The notes under the pieces: generated by a model
Seen by the model: only the letters and a program-made list of their open reading frames with translations
Database searches by the model: none
Told to the model about the DNA's origin: nothing
In this document: in pieces, positions 1 to 8,722 of the stretch
Numbering within the stretch: position 1 is the stretch's first letter
Layout of the letters: each line of letters starts with the position of its first letter
Program-made: the position numbers and the translations under genes
Source: Croceicoccus mobilis
GTDB lineage: Bacteria > Pseudomonadota > Alphaproteobacteria > Sphingomonadales > Sphingomonadaceae
Length of the DNA: 64,000 nucleotides
Reading direction: 5' to 3'
Assembly: GCF_001661965.1 (NCBI RefSeq)
Contig: NZ_LYWZ01000011.1
Span: forward strand, 124,001-188,000

Positions 1-1074
1 GCGCTTGCGCGGGTCCGACCCGATGATCTTGCTGCCCAGACCATTCGCGGCCTTGTCGATCGCACCGGCGTGAAAGCCGAAACCGTCGAGGATATCGTGA
101 TGGGATGCGCCTTTCCCGAGGGTGAGCAGGGCTTCAACATTGCACGCCTTGTCGGCCTGCTGGCCGATCTGCCGCTTTCGGTCGGCGGCATGACCGTGAA
201 CCGTTTCTGCGGTTCGTCGATGAGCGCGATCCATTACGCCGCAGGGCAGATTCAGCTGGGCGCGGGCGAAGCCTTCATCTGCGCCGGGATCGAGAGCATG
301 AGCCGCGTGCCAATGACCGGCTTCAACCCGATGCCGAATCCGAAACTTGCCGAAAAGAGCGCCGCTTACATGAGCATGGGCGAGACGGCGGAAAACGTGG
401 CGAAGCAATACGAGATCAGCCGGGAGGCGCAGGAAGCCTTCGCCGTTAAGAGCCAGGAAAAGGCCGCGGCAGCCGTGGCCGCCGGTCACTTCGATGACGA
501 GATTATCCCAATCAAGACCAAGGACGGCGTTGTCGACAAGGACGGCACTCCTCGCCCCGGCACAACGGCGGAAACGCTGGCCGGGTTGAAGCCGGCCTTC
601 GATGCCGCCGGGACGGTAACGGCAGGTACCGCCTCCCCCCTCACCGATGGCGCCAGCGCTGTTCTGGTGACGAGCGAGGACTACGCCAAGGAGCAAGGTC
701 TCACCATCTATGCGCGCATCAAGTCGGTCGCGATTTCGGGCTGCGAACCTTCGGTCATGGGCCTTGGCCCGATCCAGTCGAGCCGCAAGGCCCTGGAGCG
801 CGCCGGGATCACCGCCGACCAGCTTGACGTGGTCGAATTGAACGAGGCTTTTTCCAGCCAGTCGCTGGCATCGATCCGCGACCTTGGCCTTGATGTAGCG
901 AAGATCAACATCGACGGCGGCGCCATCGCGATCGGCCACCCGCTTGGCGCGACCGGTGCGCGCATCGTCGGCAAGGCCGCATCGCTGCTGAGGCGCGAGG
1001 GCGGGAAATATGCTCTCGCCACTCAGTGCATCGGCGGCGGTCAGGGCATCGCCACGGTACTGGAGGCTGTGTAA
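1..1074 (+). CDS. Acetyl-CoA C-acyltransferase (thiolase, FadA-like), 5' end cut by window
   Basis: This is a type I thiolase that cleaves 3-ketoacyl-CoA, the last step of beta-oxidation in the cytosol. The frame is open from base 1 and 357 residues are visible. The family usually has about 390-400, so roughly 35-40 N-terminal residues lie outside the window. The nucleophilic cysteine sits in NRFCGSS (codon near 208), the catalytic histidine in GHPLGATGAR (near 935) and the second cysteine in CIGGGQG (near 1027). Its TAA stop overlaps by one base the ATG of the next gene, the dehydrogenase/hydratase fusion, so translational coupling is likely. FadA is preferred over biosynthetic PhaA because of this context, although a PHA-related protein lies 4 kb downstream. 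Confidence 0.93.
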   Translation, partial: ALARVRPDDLAAQTIRGLVDRTGVKAETVEDIVMGCAFPEGEQGFNIARLVGLLADLPLSVGGMTVNRFCGSSMSAIHYAAGQIQLGAGEAFICAGIESMSRVPMTGFNPMPNPKLAEKSAAYMSMGETAENVAKQYEISREAQEAFAVKSQEKAAAAVAAGHFDDEIIPIKTKDGVVDKDGTPRPGTTAETLAGLKPAFDAAGTVTAGTASPLTDGASAVLVTSEDYAKEQGLTIYARIKSVAISGCEPSVMGLGPIQSSRKALERAGITADQLDVVELNEAFSSQSLASIRDLGLDVAKINIDGGAIAIGHPLGATGARIVGKAASLLRREGGKYALATQCIGGGQGIATVLEAV

Positions 1075-3392
1075 TGACTGACGCAATCCAGAAAGTCTGC
1101 GTGATCGGCGCGGGCACGATGGGTGCGGGCATTGCGGCGCAGGTTGCCAATGCCGGCATCCCGGTGCTGCTGCTAGACATCCTGCCCAAGGAAGGTTCCG
1201 ACCGCGATGCAGTAGCCAAGGGCGCGGTCGCAAAAATGCTCAAGACCGACCCCGCTCCCTTCATGTCGAAGCAGGCGGCCAAGCTGGTCGAGACCGGCAA
1301 TATCGACGATCATTTGTCCCGCGTAGCCGAATGCGACTGGGTGATCGAGGCGATTGTCGAAAGGCTCGATATCAAGCAGTCGCTTTATGCGAAGCTGGAA
1401 GAGCTGAAGCGCCCCGGCACGGCGGTGTCGTCGAACACGTCCACGATCCCGCTCGAAAAGCTGGTCGAGGGCCGCAGCGAACAGTTCCGCAGCGACTTCC
1501 TCATCACGCATTTCTTCAATCCGCCGCGCTATATGCGGCTGATCGAAATCGTGCGTGGGCCGCACACCGACAGCGCCGTTGCTGACAGGGTCGAGGATTT
1601 CGTCGACCGCAAGCTCGGCAAGCGCGTCGTGCCGACCAAGGACACACCCGGCTTCATCGCCAATCGCATCGGCACATACTGGCTGGCGGTGGCGATCAAT
1701 GCGGCGATGGACCAGGGCCTGACCATCGAGGAAGCCGATCAGATCGGCGGGCGTCCGATGGGCATTCCCAAGACCGGCATTTTCGGCCTCATCGACCTTG
1801 TCGGTGTCGATTTGATGCCGCTGCTCTCGCAGAGCCTCACGCAGAATCTTCCGGAGGGCGACCCTTATTTCGACACGGTGCGCGACCTGCCGCTGATCGA
1901 CCGGATGATCGCCGAGGGCCGCACGGGCCGCAAGGCCGGGTCGGGCTTCTACGCCTTCGACAAAAAGACGCGAACGAAGCGCGGCATCGACCTCAACACC
2001 GGCGAATACCGCGACCCCATCAAGCCTGAACGCCTCCCGCCGCGCGCGGAAGGCGATTTGCATGCGCTGACCACCGCGTCCGGCAAGGTCGGCCCCTTTG
2101 CATGGGAAGTTCTCGGCAAGGTGCTGAGCTATTCCGCCATGCTGGTGGGCAAAGCGGCTGACGACATCGTCGCCATCGATGATGCGATGAAGCTTGGCTA
2201 CAACTGGAAATATGGTCCGTTCGAACTGATCGACCGGCTCGGCCCCGGTAAGCTTGCCGAGCGGCTGGAAGCCGAAGGCCGCGATGTGCCCGCCATCCTG
2301 AAGACCGCAGGCGACCGCCCGTTCTACCGGGTGGAAGGCGGCACGCGGCAGTATCTTGGCCTTGATGGCGAATATCACGATGTGGTGCGTGCCGACGGCG
2401 TTCTGATGCTGGCGGATGTGAAACTGGGTGCCGAGCCGATCATCAAGAACGCTTCCGCCGCTTTGTGGGATGTGGGCGATGGCGTCGCCTGCCTCGAATT
2501 CACTGGCAAGATGAATGCGCTCGATGGCGAAGTCATGAAGCTGATCGGCAAGGCCGTTCCGCTGGTGGCGGAAAAGTTCAAGGCGCTGGTCGTCTATAAC
2601 GAAGGCAGCAATTTCTCCGCCGGCGCCAATCTCGGCCTTGCCATGTTCGCGCTGAATATCGCGGCATGGAGCGAGATCGAGAAGCTCGTTAAGGGTGGGC
2701 AGGAAGCGTACAAGGCGCTGAAATACGCCCCCTTCCCTGTCGTGTCGGCTCCGGCCGGGATGGCGCTGGGCGGCGGGTGTGAGATCCTGCTCCATTCCGA
2801 TGCGATCCAGGCGCATGCCGAAAGCTATGTCGGCCTTGTCGAATGCGGCGTCGGCCTCGTCCCCGGCTGGGGCGGCTGCGGTGAAATGGTGGACCGCTGG
2901 AAGAAAATGCCAAAGCGACCGCAGGGACCGATGCCCGCGGTCGCCAAGGTGTTCGAGATCGTCTCGACCGCCACGGTCGCGAAATCGGCTGCCGAAGCGC
3001 AGGGCTATGGCTTCCTGCGCGCAAGCGACGGCATCACCATGAACCGCGACCGTCTGCTGGCCGATGCCAAGGCAAAGGCGCTGTCGCTGGTCGATGGCTA
3101 TAGCCCGCCCGAGCCGCCCGAATTCACCCTGCCCGGCCCCAGCGGCAAGGCTGCGCTGATGCTGGCGGTGGAGACCTTCCACAAGCAGGGCAAGGCGACC
3201 GATTACGACGTGGTCGTGTCCGAAGCCCTGGCCGAAGTGCTGACCGGCGGCGATGCCGACATCACCGACACCGTGACCGAAGAGGACATGCTGGCGCTGG
3301 AGCGCAAGGCGTTCATGGAACGGGTCCATGACCCGCGCACGCAGGCCCGGGTCGAGCACATGCTCGAAACCGGCAAGCCGCTCCGCAACTGA
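1074..3392 (+). CDS. 3-hydroxyacyl-CoA dehydrogenase / enoyl-CoA hydratase fusion (HAD-ECH order)
   Basis: This bifunctional beta-oxidation enzyme has 772 residues. The NAD-binding dehydrogenase comes first: the Rossmann motif GAGTMGAGIAAQ is at about residues 11-22, and the dehydrogenase histidine is in THFFNP. A C-terminal dehydrogenase domain follows, and a crotonase domain occupies roughly the last 280 residues. Both hydratase glutamates appear present, one in ALGGGCE and one in GLVECGVG. The order is the reverse of E. coli FadB and matches the Bacillus FadN (YusL) type, including its length. I chose the ATG at 1074 because it overlaps the thiolase stop (TAATG); a longer frame back to 1026 would lie inside the thiolase. 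The acyl-CoA dehydrogenase begins 24 bases downstream. Confidence 0.93.
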   Translation: MTDAIQKVCVIGAGTMGAGIAAQVANAGIPVLLLDILPKEGSDRDAVAKGAVAKMLKTDPAPFMSKQAAKLVETGNIDDHLSRVAECDWVIEAIVERLDIKQSLYAKLEELKRPGTAVSSNTSTIPLEKLVEGRSEQFRSDFLITHFFNPPRYMRLIEIVRGPHTDSAVADRVEDFVDRKLGKRVVPTKDTPGFIANRIGTYWLAVAINAAMDQGLTIEEADQIGGRPMGIPKTGIFGLIDLVGVDLMPLLSQSLTQNLPEGDPYFDTVRDLPLIDRMIAEGRTGRKAGSGFYAFDKKTRTKRGIDLNTGEYRDPIKPERLPPRAEGDLHALTTASGKVGPFAWEVLGKVLSYSAMLVGKAADDIVAIDDAMKLGYNWKYGPFELIDRLGPGKLAERLEAEGRDVPAILKTAGDRPFYRVEGGTRQYLGLDGEYHDVVRADGVLMLADVKLGAEPIIKNASAALWDVGDGVACLEFTGKMNALDGEVMKLIGKAVPLVAEKFKALVVYNEGSNFSAGANLGLAMFALNIAAWSEIEKLVKGGQEAYKALKYAPFPVVSAPAGMALGGGCEILLHSDAIQAHAESYVGLVECGVGLVPGWGGCGEMVDRWKKMPKRPQGPMPAVAKVFEIVSTATVAKSAAEAQGYGFLRASDGITMNRDRLLADAKAKALSLVDGYSPPEPPEFTLPGPSGKAALMLAVETFHKQGKATDYDVVVSEALAEVLTGGDADITDTVTEEDMLALERKAFMERVHDPRTQARVEHMLETGKPLRN

Positions 3393-3416
3393 TCACGCGC
3401 CAGAGAGGATAAGAAC

Positions 3417-5207
3417 ATGCAAGTCTATGATGCTCCGCTGCGCGACATGCGCTTTGTCTTGAACGAGCTGCACAATGACGACGGCTTTGGCGATCTCCCC
3501 GCTTTCGAGGAGTTCACCCCCGACCTGACCGACGCCATCCTCGAAGAAGCAAGCAAGTTCTGCCGCGAGGTGCTGTTGCCGCTGAACCGTTCGGGCGACG
3601 AGGAAGGCTGCACCCATGAAAATGGTGCCGTCCGTACGCCCAAGGGCTTCAGGGAAGCCTATGACCAGTTCACCGAAGCAGGCTGGGCCGCCCTCGCCTC
3701 CGATCCCGAATGGGGCGGACAGGGCCTGCCCGAGGCGGTGAACAAGCTGGTCGAGGAGATGATCTGTTCGGCCAACCTGTCATTCAGCCTCTATCCCGGC
3801 CTGACCCATGGCGGCACCACCGCGATCGAGGGTCATGGCTCGGACGAGCTGAAGCAGAAATGGCTGCCCAAGATGGTGAGCGGCGAATGGGCCGGCACCA
3901 TGTGCCTGACCGAACCGCATTGCGGCACCGACCTCGGCATGCTGCGCACAAAAGCGGAGCCGCAGGAGGATGGCAGTTTCAAGATCACGGGCTCGAAGAT
4001 CTTCATTTCTTCGGGCGATCATGATTTGACGCCGAACATCGTTCACCTCGTGCTGGCACGCATGCCGGACGCGCCCAAGGGCGTGAAAGGCATCAGCCTT
4101 TTCCTCGTGCCGAAATTCCTGCCGAACGCGGATTTTGAACCGGGCGATGCCAATGGCGTCAATTGCGCGGCGATCGAGCATAAGATGGGCCTGAAGGCAT
4201 CTGCCACCTGCCAGATGAATTTCGACGGGTCCACCGGCTGGCTGGTGGGTGAGCCGAACAAGGGCATGGCCGCTATGTTCACGATGATGAACACCGAGCG
4301 CGTCTCGGTAGGCATCCAGGGCCTGGGCGTCGGCGAAGCGGCCTATCAGTCCGCCGTCTGGTACGCGAAGGACCGCGTGCAGGGCCGCAGCCTGTCGGGC
4401 ACGAAATATCCCGAGAAGGCCGCCGATCCGATCATCGTCCACCCCGATGTGCGCCGCATGCTGATGACGATGCGCGCCTATAACGAGGGGTGCCGCATGC
4501 TCTCGGCATGGGTGTCGCGCGCATTGGATGCGCAGAAGCATTCGCCCGACGCGGATGTGCGCGCGAAAGCGGAGGACTTCACTGCGCTGATGACGCCGGT
4601 TGTGAAGGCGCTTTTCACCGACCTCGCCAGTGAGAGCGCGAATCTGGCGGTGCAGGTCTATGGCGGCCACGGCTACATCCGCGAAAGCGGGGTGGAGCAA
4701 TATGCCCGCGATGCCCGTATCTGCCAGATCTATGAAGGCACCAACGGCATTCAGGCACTCGATCTTGTCGGGCGCAAGATGGGCGCTCATTTCGGGCGCA
4801 ACCTGCGCAGCTTCTTCCACCCGGTCTCCGAGTTTATCGAGGAGAGCAAGGGCGATGGCCCGATGGAAAAGATGATCGAGGGACTGGAGCGCGCATTTGG
4901 CGCACTGCAGCTTTCGACCGCGACCATCGCGCAAAAGGGCCTTGCCGATCCGGAAGAAGCGGGCGCAGCCGCGACCGATTACCTGCGCCTCATGGGTCTT
5001 GTCGCCATGGGCTACTGCTTTGCCAAGGCGACCAAGGTAGCGGGGCTGCAACTGTTCTTCGGGACCGAGGACAAGGCTTTTTACGAAGCGAAGATCAAGA
5101 CCGCGACTTTCTACTTCGAACGCATCCTGCCGCAGGCGACGGCCAGTTTCCTTGCCATCAAGTCGGGCAAGAAATCGATGATGGCGCTGGCCGACGATGA
5201 GTTCTGA
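3417..5207 (+). CDS. Acyl-CoA dehydrogenase, long form with C-terminal extension (FadE-like)
   Basis: This flavoenzyme of 596 residues oxidises acyl-CoA to trans-2-enoyl-CoA, the first beta-oxidation step, and passes electrons to ETF. The flavin-binding strand TGSKIFISSGDHD lies near residues 190-205. The usual acyl-CoA dehydrogenase end motif QIYEGTNGIQALDL carries the expected catalytic Glu. About 150 residues follow it and correspond to the extra C-terminal domain found in the roughly 590-residue class. It sits 24 bases after the fusion gene, with AGAGGATAAGAAC just before its ATG as ribosome-binding site. Its 3' end overlaps the thioesterase gene by 11 bases. The three genes form a complete beta-oxidation set of the fadN-fadA-fadE kind. 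Confidence 0.93.
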   Translation: MQVYDAPLRDMRFVLNELHNDDGFGDLPAFEEFTPDLTDAILEEASKFCREVLLPLNRSGDEEGCTHENGAVRTPKGFREAYDQFTEAGWAALASDPEWGGQGLPEAVNKLVEEMICSANLSFSLYPGLTHGGTTAIEGHGSDELKQKWLPKMVSGEWAGTMCLTEPHCGTDLGMLRTKAEPQEDGSFKITGSKIFISSGDHDLTPNIVHLVLARMPDAPKGVKGISLFLVPKFLPNADFEPGDANGVNCAAIEHKMGLKASATCQMNFDGSTGWLVGEPNKGMAAMFTMMNTERVSVGIQGLGVGEAAYQSAVWYAKDRVQGRSLSGTKYPEKAADPIIVHPDVRRMLMTMRAYNEGCRMLSAWVSRALDAQKHSPDADVRAKAEDFTALMTPVVKALFTDLASESANLAVQVYGGHGYIRESGVEQYARDARICQIYEGTNGIQALDLVGRKMGAHFGRNLRSFFHPVSEFIEESKGDGPMEKMIEGLERAFGALQLSTATIAQKGLADPEEAGAAATDYLRLMGLVAMGYCFAKATKVAGLQLFFGTEDKAFYEAKIKTATFYFERILPQATASFLAIKSGKKSMMALADDEF

Positions 5208-5670
5208 GGCAGCGCCCAGCGAACAGGCGGCCATGAATGGTCTGGACGAGATCAGGGCCATGATCGCGCGCGGCATCAAGCCGCCTATGATGGACCTTCT
5301 TGGCCTCGATCTGGCCGAGGTGAGCGAGGGGCGTGTCGTATTTACCGGCACGCCCAGCGCATCACACTACAATCCGCTGGGCATCGTGCATGGCGGCTAT
5401 GCGGCGACATTGCTCGACAGTGCCTGCGGGCTGGCCGCCAACTCTGCGACGAAGGTACCGACCGCCTGCATCACGCTGGAGCTGAAGGTCAGCTATCACG
5501 CGCCGATGCACGACGCGACGGGCAAGGTGCGCGCGATCGGCACGGTGGTCAGCATGGGCCGCCGCGTCGCCCACACCGAAGCAAGGCTGGTGGACGAGAA
5601 CGATCGCATCTATGCCAGCGCGACATCGACCTTGCTGCTGACCGATCGCAAGCAGGCCAACAGCGGCTGA
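5197..5670 (+). CDS. PaaI-family hotdog-fold acyl-CoA thioesterase
   Basis: This 157-residue protein has the PaaI/YbgC-like 4HBT signature. NPLGIVHGGYAATLLDSACG includes the HGG turn and the downstream Asp used for thioester hydrolysis, and ELKVSYHAP follows in the second half. It probably hydrolyses short or aromatic acyl-CoA and so relieves CoA sequestration during fatty-acid or aromatic degradation; the substrate cannot be read from the sequence. It overlaps the acyl-CoA dehydrogenase gene by 11 bases in another frame, so it is the fourth gene of the beta-oxidation operon. The ATG at 5197 leaves about 25 poorly ordered residues before the fold, and a start at the Met encoded near 5233 is also possible. 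Confidence 0.88.
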   Translation: MSSEAAPSEQAAMNGLDEIRAMIARGIKPPMMDLLGLDLAEVSEGRVVFTGTPSASHYNPLGIVHGGYAATLLDSACGLAANSATKVPTACITLELKVSYHAPMHDATGKVRAIGTVVSMGRRVAHTEARLVDENDRIYASATSTLLLTDRKQANSG

Positions 5671-5694
5671 CATCGGCGTCTGAGGAGCTAATCA

Positions 5695-5994
5695 ATGGAT
5701 ATCGAGATACCCCACGACCTTGGCGCTGCAGAAGCGCGCCGCCGGATCGAGAATGGCCTGCCCAAGCTGGAACAGCATATCCCCGGCGGCGGATCGCTGG
5801 ATGCCGAATGGAAGACCGAAACCGAACTTGCGATGGAGATCAAGGCAATGGGGCAAAAGGTGCCGGTGATAATCCATGTGCTGGACGACCGGCTCGACAC
5901 TCATGTCACCATTCCGCCCTTCCTCAAGATGATGTCGGGGCAGATCGGCGATTTCGTCCGGCTCAGTGCGGAAAAGATGCTCGCCAGCGGCTGA
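5695..5994 (+). CDS. Polyhydroxyalkanoic acid system family protein (PHA_gran_rgn)
   Basis: This small soluble protein of 99 residues matches my recollection of the PHA_gran_rgn family: a short protein beginning with IPHDLGAAEARRRIE, with a later segment in IPPFLKMMSGQIGDFV. Family members are associated with polyhydroxyalkanoate granules or gene regions, but no biochemical role is firmly established. GAGGAGCTAATCA just before the ATG is a good ribosome-binding site. It lies 24 bases after the thioesterase on the same strand and is probably part of the beta-oxidation transcript, which fits a link between fatty-acid degradation and PHA storage. No phaC, phaB or phasin gene is in the window. 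Confidence 0.75.
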   Translation: MDIEIPHDLGAAEARRRIENGLPKLEQHIPGGGSLDAEWKTETELAMEIKAMGQKVPVIIHVLDDRLDTHVTIPPFLKMMSGQIGDFVRLSAEKMLASG

Positions 5995-6128
5995 AGGCGG
6001 TGGCGCGGCGGGGATGGTTAACAGCATCCTCGCCCAAGACCACGAAAACAAACGGGATTTTGCGTTAACCGCGCTCAAATTCCGGGCTGGCAGAGGCTTA
6101 TGCGTCAATCCCGATAGACGGTAAGCCG

Positions 6129-6485
6129 ATGAAAGCGCGTGAGAACAGGGAAGTTGTCGAGGCCCTGTGTCGCTTTCGCACGCGGGCGGGCGTCGCATGG
6201 CCGGTCCTGATAGAGGATCTTACGGCGGGCGGGTGCCTGCTGACCTGTATCCCGAGAAGCCTGCGCTGCGGCGATCGGATAAGGGTCACGATTTGCGATC
6301 TTGCTCCCCTGCCCGCCACGGTCCGATGGGTCAGAAAGGGCGAGGCGGCGGGGCTTCAGTTCGACCTGCCCCTCATGCAATCGGTGTTCCACCGGCTGCT
6401 GTCCGACCTGCGCGGCATGCCGGACCCGTTTGCCGGACCGCATGGCATTCATCGCCCGCGCCAGCCGATGGTCTTGCGCGTCTGA
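6129..6485 (+). CDS. PilZ domain protein
   Basis: This is a single-domain protein of 118 residues. RFRTR near residues 16-20 fits the RxxxR half of the PilZ c-di-GMP motif, and DLTAGG near residues 31-36 fits the [D/N]xSxxG half with Thr in place of Ser. The rest looks like the six-stranded barrel, including ATVRWVRKGEAAGLQF. It probably binds c-di-GMP and acts on an unknown partner; sphingomonad genomes carry many such stand-alone proteins. It is separated from the PHA protein by 134 bases containing AT-rich sequence, so it likely has its own promoter. It converges on the antiporter gene with an 8-base gap. Confidence 0.8.
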   Translation: MKARENREVVEALCRFRTRAGVAWPVLIEDLTAGGCLLTCIPRSLRCGDRIRVTICDLAPLPATVRWVRKGEAAGLQFDLPLMQSVFHRLLSDLRGMPDPFAGPHGIHRPRQPMVLRV

Positions 6486-6492
6486 AACGCCC

Positions 6493-7743
6493 TTACCGCT
6501 TGATGAAATGGCTGAGCGTCGAACGCTGGACCAGCACGCTGAACAATACCGCCCCGAACGTGGCTGCCAGCAGCAGGTTGCGCGTCGCCCCTTCTGGCAA
6601 GGACAGCGCCAGCGCAATCGAGATGCCGCCGCGCAGTCCGCCCCACCACAGCACTCTGCCCGCACCTTGGGCCTTGGGCTTGGCCGCAGGCACGATGCGG
6701 GTGGAGATCCACACCGACAATGCGCGGGCGAGCAGCGTGACCGGGATGGCCGCGAGGGCCATGAGCGCATGGCTGATCCCCGGCACCAGCGCGATCATCT
6801 CCAGCCCGATCAGCAGGAACAGGACTGAATTCAGAAGGTCGTCGACCAGCTCCCAGAACTTGACGACATAATCGCGCGTTGTGTCGCTCATCGCATAGGC
6901 CATGCCCTGATTGCCGATCAGCAGCCCCGCCATCGCCATGGCCAGCGGGCCCGAGACATGGAGGTATGAACACAGTGCATAACCGCCCATCACCACGGCG
7001 AGCGTGATCATCACCTCGAGCGCATATTCATCCATCGATCGCATCGCGCGAAACGCGACATAGCCGCAGGCCAGCCCGATCAATATGCCGCCGCCCGCTT
7101 CAAGTGCGAACATCTCCAGCCCTTCGGCGATCGTGAAGTCCTTGCCGGTGACGGCAACGCCCAGCAGCATGGTAAATACGACGATGCCCACGCCGTCGTT
7201 GAACAGACTTTCCCCCGCGACCGATGCCTGCAGCCCTTCATCCACCTTTTCTTCTTTCAGCACGCCGAGGACCGAGACCGGATCGGTCGGCGCGATTAGC
7301 GCGCCGAAAACGAAATACCAGATGGGTGCGATATCGATACCGATCAGCAGCCCCACGCCCCATGCACCCAAGCTGACAGCCACGGTCGAAATAAGCACGC
7401 CGATAGTGGAGAGCAGCAGCACGGGCAGCCAGTCTGCGCGCAGCCGCTTGAGATCGACGTGAAGAGCGCCGGCAAACAGCAGGAAGCTCAGCATCCCTTG
7501 CAAAAGCGTGTCGGTGAAATTCAGCTCGCCGAGCAGCCTTGCCACCTTATCGTCCAGCGTAATCGCGGGAACGAAGGAATTGAGCAGGAGCACGCCGATC
7601 GCCGTGACCGCCCCGATGACCGTCAGCCCTATGACATGGGGCAGCTTCAGGAAATGGTGGTTGAACCAGCCGAATACTGCGGTCGCAACGACAAGGATGG
7701 CGGCGATATCGAATGCGGACAGAGACGCGGCGGTTTCATGCAT
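6493..7743 (-). CDS. CPA1-family Na+(K+)/H+ antiporter (NhaP-like)
   Basis: This inner-membrane cation/proton antiporter has 416 residues and about 12 hydrophobic segments. The CPA1 signatures are APTDPVSVLGVLK (TM5 TDP motif) and GESLFNDGVGIVVF (TM6 ND motif). It lacks the long cytoplasmic C-terminal domain of eukaryotic NHE proteins. I use the ATG at 7743. A GTG at 7761 preceded by a G-rich stretch is an alternative, and the frame stays open to 7836 but that extension is Cys/Pro-rich and unlike a membrane N-terminus. It likely handles pH or Na+ homeostasis. It converges with the PilZ gene and diverges from the small membrane protein gene. Confidence 0.9.
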   Translation of the reverse strand: MHETAASLSAFDIAAILVVATAVFGWFNHHFLKLPHVIGLTVIGAVTAIGVLLLNSFVPAITLDDKVARLLGELNFTDTLLQGMLSFLLFAGALHVDLKRLRADWLPVLLLSTIGVLISTVAVSLGAWGVGLLIGIDIAPIWYFVFGALIAPTDPVSVLGVLKEEKVDEGLQASVAGESLFNDGVGIVVFTMLLGVAVTGKDFTIAEGLEMFALEAGGGILIGLACGYVAFRAMRSMDEYALEVMITLAVVMGGYALCSYLHVSGPLAMAMAGLLIGNQGMAYAMSDTTRDYVVKFWELVDDLLNSVLFLLIGLEMIALVPGISHALMALAAIPVTLLARALSVWISTRIVPAAKPKAQGAGRVLWWGGLRGGISIALALSLPEGATRNLLLAATFGAVLFSVLVQRSTLSHFIKR

Positions 7744-7997
7744 GGCGCCGAGATAGGTCACCGCCCCGCCCCTGCAACACGCATCTGAGGCGCAAGAGGG
7801 GTATCCGGGCCGAGAAGCCCCTTGCCAGGCACGCATTTCTAGATCGGTTCCCGAACCCGGCCGCGTCCTGTCGCCACACCAGCACGGCTGATCCGATATG
7901 AGGGGATTAATAGGCTGATCTTTGGGTGATGTTCATTTTTTGCTGCTAGTGCGAACAGCGGATCGTTTTACCCCCAAAAACCGGAGCATTGTCGCTC

Positions 7998-8195
7998 ATG
8001 TACGAAAACCTGCGCCGCACCCTCAAAGCCCTGGCCTATCTGGCCGCCGGACAATTCGCCTTTGCGATGATCCTTGAAGCGATGAAGCGTGTCGATGCGG
8101 ACATGGGCGTGCTGGGGCTGATGGCTGTCATCGGCCTGCTTTGCCACGTATTGCTGTTCGCCGAATGGCGGGCCGATGCGCGCTTTGCGCGATAG
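7998..8195 (+). CDS. Small hypothetical membrane protein (65 aa)
   Basis: I do not recognise a family. The 65-residue product has two hydrophobic stretches, about residues 12-27 (ALAYLAAGQFAFAMIL) and 37-54 (VLGLMAVIGLLCHVLLFA), separated by a short charged loop. It is therefore probably a two-helix membrane hairpin with a short charged tail. Codon use favours G/C at third positions like the neighbours. I chose the ATG at 7998, with GGAG 11 bases upstream. An in-frame TTG at 7989 is too close to that site. It lies 73 bases before the thioredoxin gene on the same strand and could be cotranscribed with it. Confidence 0.55.
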   Translation: MYENLRRTLKALAYLAAGQFAFAMILEAMKRVDADMGVLGLMAVIGLLCHVLLFAEWRADARFAR

Positions 8196-8268
8196 GGTCG
8201 ACATTCATCCGGCTTGATCGCCTGAGGCGCGCTCTCCATATCGGTCGCATGGCCACAAAGAGCGTGAA

Positions 8269-8715
8269 ATGACCACCACCGAAAGCCGCATCGTCGTCTG
8301 CCCGTCATGCACTGCACTGAACCGTGTGCCTGTGGCCAGGCTGGGTGCAGGCGGCACGTGCGGCAAATGCGGCTCGCCCTTGTTCACGGGCAAGCCGCTC
8401 GATCTCACCACCGCCAGTTTCGACGCCCATGCGGCGAAGGGCGATCTGCCGCTGCTCGTCGATTTCTGGGCCAGCTGGTGCGGCCCATGCCGTCAGATGG
8501 CCCCCGCCTTCGCCGCCGCGGCAACCCAGCTTGAACCGCACATGCGCCTTGGCAAGCTGGACACAGAAGCGGAGCAGGCCATTGCGGGGCGCTATGGCAT
8601 CCGGTCCATCCCGACCATGATCCTGCTGCGCAAAGGGCGGGAGATTGCCCGCCAGTCCGGCGTCATGCCGCCCAATGTCATCGTGCAGTGGGCGCGGCAG
8701 TCGGTGGGCGGCTGA
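8269..8715 (+). CDS. trxC: Thioredoxin 2 (TrxC-type, zinc-ribbon thioredoxin)
   Basis: This is a 148-residue cytosolic thiol-disulfide reductase. Its N-terminus carries two CxxC pairs, VCPSC near residues 9-13 and CGKCG near residues 29-33, the zinc-binding extension that separates TrxC from TrxA. The thioredoxin active site WCGPCR follows near residues 69-74, and the cis-proline loop is SIPTMILL. The length agrees with E. coli TrxC (about 139). In E. coli trxC belongs to the oxidative-stress regulon; no OxyR site was identified here. The gene ends 8 bases before the convergent MFS gene. Confidence 0.93.
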   Translation: MTTTESRIVVCPSCTALNRVPVARLGAGGTCGKCGSPLFTGKPLDLTTASFDAHAAKGDLPLLVDFWASWCGPCRQMAPAFAAAATQLEPHMRLGKLDTEAEQAIAGRYGIRSIPTMILLRKGREIARQSGVMPPNVIVQWARQSVGG

Positions 8716-8722
8716 CCCCGCT

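Noticed and set aside
1173-3359. Long open frame (about 728 codons) on the minus strand opposite the dehydrogenase/hydratase gene
   Set aside because: It mirrors a recognised gene on the plus strand. Long antisense frames are expected in GC-rich genes, and its translation matches no family I know.
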